From Lutraria lutraria (Eukaryota; Mollusca; Bivalvia; Venerida; Mactridae), in the NCBI GenBank assembly GCA_964023205.1, contig CAXIEG010000619.1, positions 17,861 through 81,860 on the forward strand: a DNA stretch of 64,000 bases, in the 5' to 3' direction. The translations under genes were made by a program, and so were the position numbers. Below are positions 56,886-64,000 of the stretch, one piece after another. Below the pieces are notes generated by a model that saw only the letters and a list, made by a program, of their open reading frames with translations, searched no databases and was not told where the DNA came from. Within the stretch, counting starts at the first letter, position 1. Every line of letters starts with the position of its first letter.

Positions 56886-59640
56886 TTTTAGCTCACTTGG
56901 CACAGAATGCCATGGTGAGTTTTTAGGATCAAGCTATGTCCGTCGTCCGTCATCAACAATTTCTTTAAACAACATCTCCTCCTAAACCACTGGATCAATT
57001 TCAACAGAACTTCACAGGTGTGTTCCTTGCTTGAAGCTCCACAAAAGTTTTTCAAAGAATTGCATTCCATGCAGAACTCTGGTTGCCTTAGCAACCCGAA
57101 GAATTTGCATTGAAAATGTATAAAAAAATTTCTTCTCAAAATCCAGATGACCTAGAGCTTTTGATATTTGGTGTGTAGCATTATGTATATTTTTTATTAT
57201 GTAGTGGATCTCTACTAAGATTGTTCAAATTATTTCCCTAGGGTCAAAATTGGCCCCGCCCGGGGGGGGGGGGCACTTGATTTATAGACTTGTATAGGAA
57301 AATTAAAAAAATATTCTTGTTTAAAACCACAAGGCCTAGAGCTTCGATATTTTGTATGTGGCATTGTCTAGTGGACTTCTACCAAGTTTGTTCAAAGTAT
57401 TGCCCTGGGGTCAAAATTGGCCCTCCCCCTGGGGGTTACCTGATTTATGTGTACTTGTATAGGAAAATTTATAAAATCTTGTTCATAACCACTAGACCTA
57501 GTGCTTCAATAATTTTGCATGTGGCATTGTCTAGTGGACCTCTACCAAGTTAGTTCAAATTATTTCCCTGGGTCAATATTGGCGCTGCCCCGGGGGTCAC
57601 CTGATTAACGTATAATTGTATAGGAAAATTTAAAAAATCTTGTCCAAAACCATGAGGCCTTGGGTTTAGATATTTTGGATGTTGCATTTTCTTGTGGATC
57701 TCTACCAAGTTGGATCAAATCATGGTCCCATGGTAAATATTGACAGGGTCCTGGGGGTCAGTTGATTTCAACAACTACTGAACAGTCGGGTTAGATAACT
57801 CTTTACCATGTCAAATAACTTTCCTTGATGTAATCATCCATTAGTGTTACAATGCTCAGGTGAGCGATATAGGGCCATCATGGCCTTCTTGTTGAGCGTT
57901 ACTTAGTTACAAAACGTTTCCAGTTTTACTTATTTGAGCATTTTAGAATCATGTTGGCCCTCTTATTCCATATGGTTGTGTTTGCAATAATTTTATTATC
58001 ATCATAAAAGTTTCTGGAATTCTTATCTGTGAAGGGAGTTATTATTTAGTATTTTGATATTATTCTTTTAAATTTTACAATCAAATACTAGTGAGTTTCC
58101 GTATTTGTCTATTTTATTTCTAAAGAACCTGTATAAAATATTACAAGTCATTTCAAACCAAATTTTAAGTGTGTCTTTTTGTATGTCTTAAATTGATATA
58201 CTAAACAAAATGTTCATTATGATTAGTTTAAATATTGAAGCATGTAACTTTCGTGATCAGTACAGGGCCATGGTGACCCTCCTGTATAGGTCTGACGAAA
58301 TAATTAAAAATGAAAGTATTTTTAGCTCACCTGGCGCTGAGTGCCAAGGTGAGTTTTTAGGATCAAGCTTTGTCCGTCCTCGTCCGTCGTCAACAATTTC
58401 TTTAAACAACATCTCCTCAAATTAGGCCCCACCCCAGGGTTTGCTCTATTTTATATGGGAAAATTTTAAAAAATCTTATAAAAAACCAGATGACCTAGGG
58501 CTTTAATATTTGGTGTTTATCATTGCCTAGTGGACCTCTACCAAGTTTGTTCAAATTATTGCCCTAGGGTCAAAATTTGCCCAACCCAGGGGTCACTTGA
58601 TTTATATAGACTTATATAGGAAAGTTTAAAAAATCTTCTCTGAAACCACTAGGCATAGAGCTTGAATATTTGGTATGTAACATTGCCTAGTAGACCTCTA
58701 TTAAGTTTGTTCAAAGTATTGCCCTAGGGTCAAAATTGGCCCTCCCCCGGGGGTCACCTGATTTATGTATACTTGTATAGGAAAATTTAAAAAATCTTCT
58801 TGTTCATAACCACAAGACCTAGTGCTTCAATAATTTTGCATGTGGCATTGTCTAGTGGACCTCTACCAAGTTAGTTCAAATTATTTCCCTAGGGTCAATA
58901 TTGGCCCTGCCCCGGGGTCACCTGATTTATGTATACTTGTATAGGAAAATTTAAAAAATCTTGTCCAAAACCATGAGGCCTTGGGTTTAGATATTTTGGA
59001 TGTTGCATTTTCTTGTGGATCTCTATCAAGTTGGATCAAATCATGGTCCCATGGTAAATATTGACAGGGTCCTGGGGGTCAGTTGATTTCAACAACTACT
59101 GAACAGTCGGGTTAGATCACTCTTTACCATGTCAAATAACTTTCCTTGATGTAATCATCCATTAGTGTTACAATGCTCAGGTGAGCGATATAGGGCCATC
59201 ATGGCCTTCTTGTTGAGCGTTACTTAGTTACAAAAAGTTTCCAGTTTTACTTATTTGAGCATTTTAGAATCATGTTGGCCCTCTTATTCCATATGATTGT
59301 GTTTGCAATAATTTTATTATCATCATAAAAGTTTCTGGAATTCTTATCTGTGAAGGGAGTAAATTATTTAGTATTTTGATATTATTCTTTTAAATTTTAC
59401 AATCAAATACTAGTGAGTTTCCATATTTGTCTATTTTATTTCTAAAGAACCTGTATAAAATATTATAAGTCGTTTCAAACCAAATTTTAAGTGTGTCTTT
59501 TTGTATGTCTTAAATTGATATACTAAACAAAATGTTCATTATGATTAGTTTAAATATTGAAGCATGTAACTTTGGTGATCAGTACAGTGCCATGGTGAAC
59601 CTCCTGTTTAGGTCTGACAAAATAATTAAAAATGAAAGTA
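56886..59640 (+). repeat. About 1.3-1.4-kb tandem duplication: GCTCACC element plus gene-flank segment
   Basis: Unit 1 is 56886-58319 and unit 2 is 58320-59640; a truncated third element follows. Each unit begins TTTTTAGCTCAC(T/C)TGGC, carries the GCTCACC-type element ending ATAGGGCCATCATGGCC, TTCTTG, then about 425 bp of the gene-flank segment also seen once at 2930-3360. Matching points are 1320-1322 bp apart (for example TTCATTATGATTAGTTT at 58211 and 59533). Confidence 0.88.
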
Positions 59641-59960
59641 TTTTTAGCTCACCTGGCACTGAGTGCCAAGGTGAGATTTTAGGATCGAGCTTTGTCCGTC
59701 GTCGTCCGTTGTCAACAATTTCTTTAAACAACATCTCCTAAATCTAAATTGGCCCCGCCATAGGGCTTGCTGTTTTTTACATTGGAAAATTAAAAAAAAC
59801 TTTTTGTTTAAAACCACAAGGCCCAGAGCAAAGATATTTGGTATGTAGCATTGTCTAGTGGATCTCCCATTTACCATGACAAATGACTTCCCTTGATCAA
59901 ATCCCTTAGTGTTACGATACTCAGGTGAGCGGTACAGGGCCATCATGGCCCTCTTGTTTT
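59641..59960 (+). mobile_element. Internally deleted GCTCACC-type element
   Basis: Starts TTTTAGCTCACCTGGCACTG and ends GGTGAGCGGTACAGGGCCAT, CATGGCCCTCTTG, with only about one subrepeat left. Its junctions match the uninterrupted sequence at about 3388. Confidence 0.88.
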
Positions 59961-60359
59961 TTATTTTTAAACAATTTTGTTAACTAGAGAAATTCGCATT
60001 AAGTATGTTGTTCTTTTGTAGTTGTGATTTGTATGATTTCTTTATTTACTGAAGTTGATGTCTGAGTCGACATTGCAAATATTTGCATAAATACAATATA
60101 TATAAATTCGATTGTGTTTCTTGTTATCAAGTTCATACCAGTATGGATATTTTAGTTCGACTATAGTTGGAGTATATGGATAATGGAGAGCTATCCTAAC
60201 CATCCTGGCGTCCACGTCCTGACTTGGTTAAATATTTTGTGCAGTAAAATAGTTTTACTATTCTTTATTTATGGAGGGATTTACTTCAAACCAATATTGT
60301 GTTTCTTATCATCACTCACATCACATGTAAAAATTTTGAAATTCATCACTCTAGCATTT
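59961..60359 (+). repeat. Gene 3'-flank segment, right copy
   Basis: 60135-60359 matches 3450-3640 (CCAGTATGGAT, CGACTATAGT, GAGAGCTATCCTA, ATTCTTTATTTATGGAG). It leads into the satellite exactly as on the left side of the window. Confidence 0.78.
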
Positions 60360-60677
60360 TCTCTGCTCCAATGTTGTTGGACAGAAGTCCCCACAATGGC
60401 TTCTATATAGACCCACAAGTTTTTCTTTCTCTTTTGCTAAATGTCCCCACAAAATATTCTGTCAATTGAGATACACAATCTCTCTCCTCCAGCGTTGTTG
60501 GACAGAAGTCCCCACAATGGCTTCTATATAGTCCCCAGAAGTTTTTCTTTCTCTTTTGCTAAATGTCCCCACAAAATATTCTGTAAACTGAGATACACAC
60601 TCTCTCCTCCAGCGTTGTTGGACAGAAGTCCCCACACTGTTAGACTGTTGGCTTCTATATAGTCCCCAGAAGTTTTC
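60360..60677. repeat. 134-bp minisatellite array (right array 1)
   Basis: Two to three units with the same landmarks as the left arrays (TTTTGCTAAATGTCCCCAC, GTTGTTGGACAGAAGTCCCC). Confidence 0.92.
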
Positions 60678-61167
60678 TAGACGAATTATACTTGTGAGTA
60701 TTAGTTTATTATAGCTGTTTGTGAGTATATAGAATAGTGTCCATTTTTGGAATGGTCAATCCTGATCATTTGATGGGCTAATGGTGATGACTGAATGTAT
60801 TAATAGTTGACAGGTAAGTAAATCATGAAGGTATTGCCTAGATAAGTTGTTGTGTGGCTATTTGAAGTTCAATGTGGTTGTATGATAGTGCTCAGATTTA
60901 TGGTGAATTCGTTAACATTTAGGGTTGATTCTACTTGTGTTTGATTGATGTAGGGTATGATATTACCATATGCTTGTGAACTCTATATATGAATTTATTC
61001 ATCTGTCAAATACTCATGATTGTCATTGTGTGTATTACTCATATCATATATATGTTATAATCTTCATAATGGAGGATTGAATAAAAAATATACAGTCAGT
61101 ATCCTTTATCACAAAAGCAACTTCATACAAAAAAACATGAGCCAATATCCTTCTTGTAATTCGTCTA
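60678..61167 (+). mobile_element. TAGACGAATT terminal-inverted-repeat element, copy 1
   Basis: 490 bp from TAGACGAATTATA to TTGTAATTCGTCTA, with TA at each outer edge. It interrupts the minisatellite: ...CCCAGAAGTTTTC before, CTTCTGTAAACTGAGATGC after. Contains GGCTAATGGTGATGACTGAA and TTCAATGTGGTTGTA. Non-coding. Confidence 0.85.
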
Positions 61168-61524
61168 CCTATACTTCTGTAAACTGAGATGCACACTCTC
61201 CTCCAGCGTTGTTGGACAGAAGTCCCCACAATGTTTGACTGTTGGGTTCTATATAGTCCACACAAGTTTTTCTTTCTCTTTTGCTAAATGTCCCCATAAA
61301 ATATTCTGTCAATTGAGATACACACTCTCTCTCCTACAGCGTTGTTGGACAGAAGTCCCCACAATGTTTGACTGTTGGGTTCTATATAGTCCACACAAGT
61401 TTTTCTTTCTCTTTTGCTAAATGTCCCCATAAAATATTCTGTCAATTGAGATACACACTCTCTCTCCTACAGCGTTGTTGGACAGAAGTCCCCACAATGT
61501 CAAACTGTTGGCCCACAAGTTTTC
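61168..61524. repeat. 134-bp minisatellite array (right array 2)
   Basis: Three units (GTTGTTGGACAGAAGTCCCC at 61207, 61342 and 61473). The first two carry the GGGTTCTATATAGTCCACAC variant. Confidence 0.92.
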
Positions 61525-62001
61525 TAGACGAATTATACTCATGAGTATTAGTTTATTATTGCTGTTTGCGAGTATATAGTGGTTTGGCTAATACTGGTCA
61601 TTTGATTGGCTAATGGTGATGACTGAATCTATTAATAGTTGACAGGTAAGTAAATCATGAAGGCATTGCCTAGATAAGTTGTTGTGTGGCTATTTGAAGT
61701 TCAATGTGGTTGTAGGATAGTGCTCAGATTTATGGTGAATTCGTTAACAGTTGGGGTTAATTCTATTTGATTGATGTAGGGTATGATATTAATTACCATG
61801 TGCTTGTGAACTATAAATATGGATTTATTCATTTGTCAAATACTCATGATTGTCATTATAATGTGTATTACTCTTATCATATATATATACTCGTCATAAT
61901 GGAGGATTGAATAAAATATACAGTCAATATTCTTTATGAAAAAAAACCATCTTCATACCATACAAAAAGCATAAACCAATATGCTTCTTGTAATTCGTCT
62001 A
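61525..62001 (+). mobile_element. TAGACGAATT element, copy 2
   Basis: 477 bp, same ends as copy 1 and the same interior order (GGTAAGTAAATCATGAAGGC, TACTCATGATTGTCATT, CATAATGGAGGATTGAATAA). Confidence 0.85.
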
Positions 62002-62019
62002 CCTATAACCTTTGTGTTC

Positions 62020-62540
62020 TAGTTGTTCTTTCTCTTTTGCTAAATGTCCCCACAAAATATTCTGTTAATTGAGATGCACTCTCTCTCTCCTCCAGCGTTG
62101 TTGGACAGGAGTCCCCACAATGTTAGACTCTTGGCTTCTATATAGTCCCCAGAAGTTTTTCTTTCTCTTTTGCTAAATGTCCCCACAAAATATTCTGTAA
62201 ACTGAGATGCACACTCTCTCTCCTCCAGCGTTGTTGGACAGGAGTCCCCACAATGTTAAACTGTTGGCTTCTATATAGTCCCCAGAAGTTTTTCTTTCTC
62301 TTTTGCTAAATGTCCCCACAAAATATTCTGTTAATTGAGATGCACACTCTCTCTCCTCCAGTGTTGTTGGACAGAAGTTCCCACAATGTCAAACTCTTGG
62401 CTTCTGTATAGTCCCCAGAAGTTTTTCTTTCTCTTTTGCTAAATGTCCCCACAAAACATTCTGTAAACTGAGATGCACACTCTCTCTCTCCTCCAGCGTT
62501 GTTGGACAGAAGTCCCCACAATATCAGACTGTTGGCTTTT
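62020..62540. repeat. 134-bp minisatellite array (right array 3)
   Basis: Four units. Antisense the array reads periodically as SLTLWGLLSNNAGGERECVS, FVGTFSKRERKTSGDYTEA. The 62683-62306 minus frame is this repeat and not a gene. Confidence 0.92.
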
Positions 62541-62542
62541 AA

Positions 62543-63009
62543 AATGAGACTATAAATATATAATCTTCTATTATGGAGATTATAACATATTGACAAGTTA
62601 TAAATACATATAATGGCAAGCACTAGTATTTGACAACTGAATACATTTATGTTTACATTCCTAAATACTACCAAATTCACCATAATCCGCTATGATACAA
62701 CCACAATGAATTTACTTCATATAGCATTTCCGATATAATGCCACAACAACTTGTCTATGCCAACATCACAGAGCAATGCCTACATGACTTACTTACCATT
62801 AACAAAAAAAGTAAAAATACAGACGAACACATTCGATCAAACATGACAGTCACGCGACGAATAGCCAGTCCAATGACTGACCAATCAAAATAATAGACAT
62901 CACCATTAGCCTATCAAGTGGACAGGATTACCCAAACTAGTAATAGACGCTTTACTATATATCCGCAAACAACCAGAATAAGCTCACACCTATGACTAAA
63001 ATTCGTCTA
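62543..63009 (-). mobile_element. TAGACGAATT element, copy 3, inverted
   Basis: Reverse-oriented copy: ends AATTCGTCTA at 63009 and contains the inverse of TTCAATGTGGTTG (62698 region) and of GGCTAATGGTGATG (62900 region). With copy 2 it forms an inverted pair around the satellite array. Its left end is diverged. Confidence 0.75.
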
Positions 63010-63679
63010 GAAAGTCAAAATCATTGATGATACAACAGCATAAAAACGTTTTTTCACAGTGAAATATCATTACTGTCGAAGGTCATAACAACGTAGATGC
63101 TCCTTTTGCTAAAGGTCTTGGTCCCGCCAAAATTGTGCTATACTCGGATAGTTGGACTGGCTAATTTTGCTGCAATGTGTTTATACAGTATTGCTAATCT
63201 TCCTGTTGATTGCATCACTCATAATTACTAGTGTTTTGAGAGTGGTCATTCGCAGATGGAGAGCTGCTCGGTCCTAGCAACAATTGAACGGTTCACTAGA
63301 AGTAATGATGTGATGGCGCCGTCCGACTGGATTAATGCATTGATAATGTAGTAAATATGACAGTCACACTAACCCCGTGAGTTGTACATGAACTGTACCA
63401 TCTTTTTACTTACGACCTTATATTTCTATGGCGTCGTGGTATAAGTCTCAATGCTGGTGCAGTAATACCTTTTATTTAAAAGTGTATTTTATGCATTTAA
63501 ATTCAATAGTTTAAACATCCAGATGTATCTGTACATATATTTGTTTTGGGGTTTGGGTATACTGTTGCATGCTATCTGATACTAACACTTACGTGGTGTT
63601 AAAACTTTAATTAGACTCTAATACAAGTTCACAACTCCACTAAAAATTGGAGCTTGACATTAAGAGGCTTTGAAGATCG
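63010..63679. other. No gene seen
   Basis: No supported reading frame, RNA gene or recognised repeat. Confidence 0.45.
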
Positions 63680-63800
63680 AAGTCCCCACATTTTTTTCTT
63701 TCTCTTTTGCAAAATGTCCTCACAAAATTTCTTGAAAACTGAGAAACGCATTCTCTCCTTTAGCCTTGTTGGACAGAAGTCCCCATAATGTCGCGCTATG
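63680..63800. repeat. Diverged 134-bp minisatellite unit
   Basis: TTTCTTTCTCTTTTGCAAAATGTCC and TTGTTGGACAGAAGTCCCC mark one diverged unit. Confidence 0.8.
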
Positions 63801-63974
63801 TTTTCTCTCTTTCAGCCTATGTTGCTTATTTTTAGAAGTTTTCAATGGAGAGAGTCACACTATTTGAACTTGAAGATAAAAAAAACAATATATTCTCTTC
63901 TGATTATCAAGTGCTTTACTGTGTCCCCAGTAAGAAGGTCTCAAACTTAACCGTAATTGTTGGACAAAATTCCA

Positions 63975-64000
63975 GTGAGAGAGAGAGAGAGAGAGAGAGA
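63975..64000. repeat. (GA)n microsatellite at the window edge
   Basis: Uninterrupted GA dinucleotides running to the end of the window; full length unknown. Confidence 0.95.

Noticed and set aside
62306..62683. 125-codon minus-strand frame (and similar ones at 3661-3894 and 4014-4235)
   Set aside because: Periodic translation of the 134-bp minisatellite where the spacing happens to be 135 bp.

Overview
This window reads as nuclear DNA of a bivalve mollusc. It is AT-rich and intron-rich, and packed with TE families typical of bivalve assemblies: elements starting TTTTAGCTCACC and ending GGCCATCATGGCCCTCTTG, TGCTCAAAGGTCAAGGTCAC subrepeats, and tRNA-derived SINEs. I see no bacterial operon structure, rRNA gene, intact tRNA gene or CRISPR array. 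The species call is inference; the repeat vocabulary suggests a heterodont-type bivalve.

The main content is one plus-strand gene that I could splice by hand from about 18.74 to 54.97 kb: 16 exons, all phases compatible, 5046 coding nt, 1681 codons plus stop. The predicted protein is a fusion. It has (1) an N-terminal SET domain resembling KMT5A/PR-Set7 (about residues 20-152); (2) a 13-nt microexon; (3) a large exon with 32 copies of a 22-residue acidic repeat; (4) two short linker exons; (5) a C2H2 and a C2HC zinc finger; (6) a tyrosine-recombinase-like (Crypton-like) domain keeping Arg, Arg, His and Tyr at canonical spacing; (7) a short repeat of about 11 residues; and (8) a Myb/SANT-like C-terminal domain. 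A chromatin-methyltransferase-type domain joined to a recombinase-type domain is the most interesting item here.

Layout. 1-5.2 kb: 134-bp minisatellite arrays, a decayed copy of the fusion gene (its exon 2 and last exon only) with its 3' flank, and a LINE tail. 6.1-7.2 kb: dead mariner. 10.2-10.5 kb: possible minus-strand first exon. 11.6-13.4 kb: non-autonomous TIR element. 14.0-16.5 kb: minus-strand pseudogene of a large animal family with FTGCD and THEEADTR-type motifs. 18.6-55 kb: the fusion gene, its introns filled with hAT, pogo-like, GCTCACC-type, LINE and SINE insertions. 55-60 kb: repeats, including a 1.3-kb tandem duplication. 60.3-63.8 kb: the same 134-bp minisatellite, interspersed with a roughly 480-bp TIR element.

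The same 3' flank and satellite follow both the decayed and the intact gene copy. The locus therefore grew by DNA-level duplication of gene plus flank, and more paralogues probably lie outside the window. All splice calls come from consensus sites and phase continuity; no transcript data were available.
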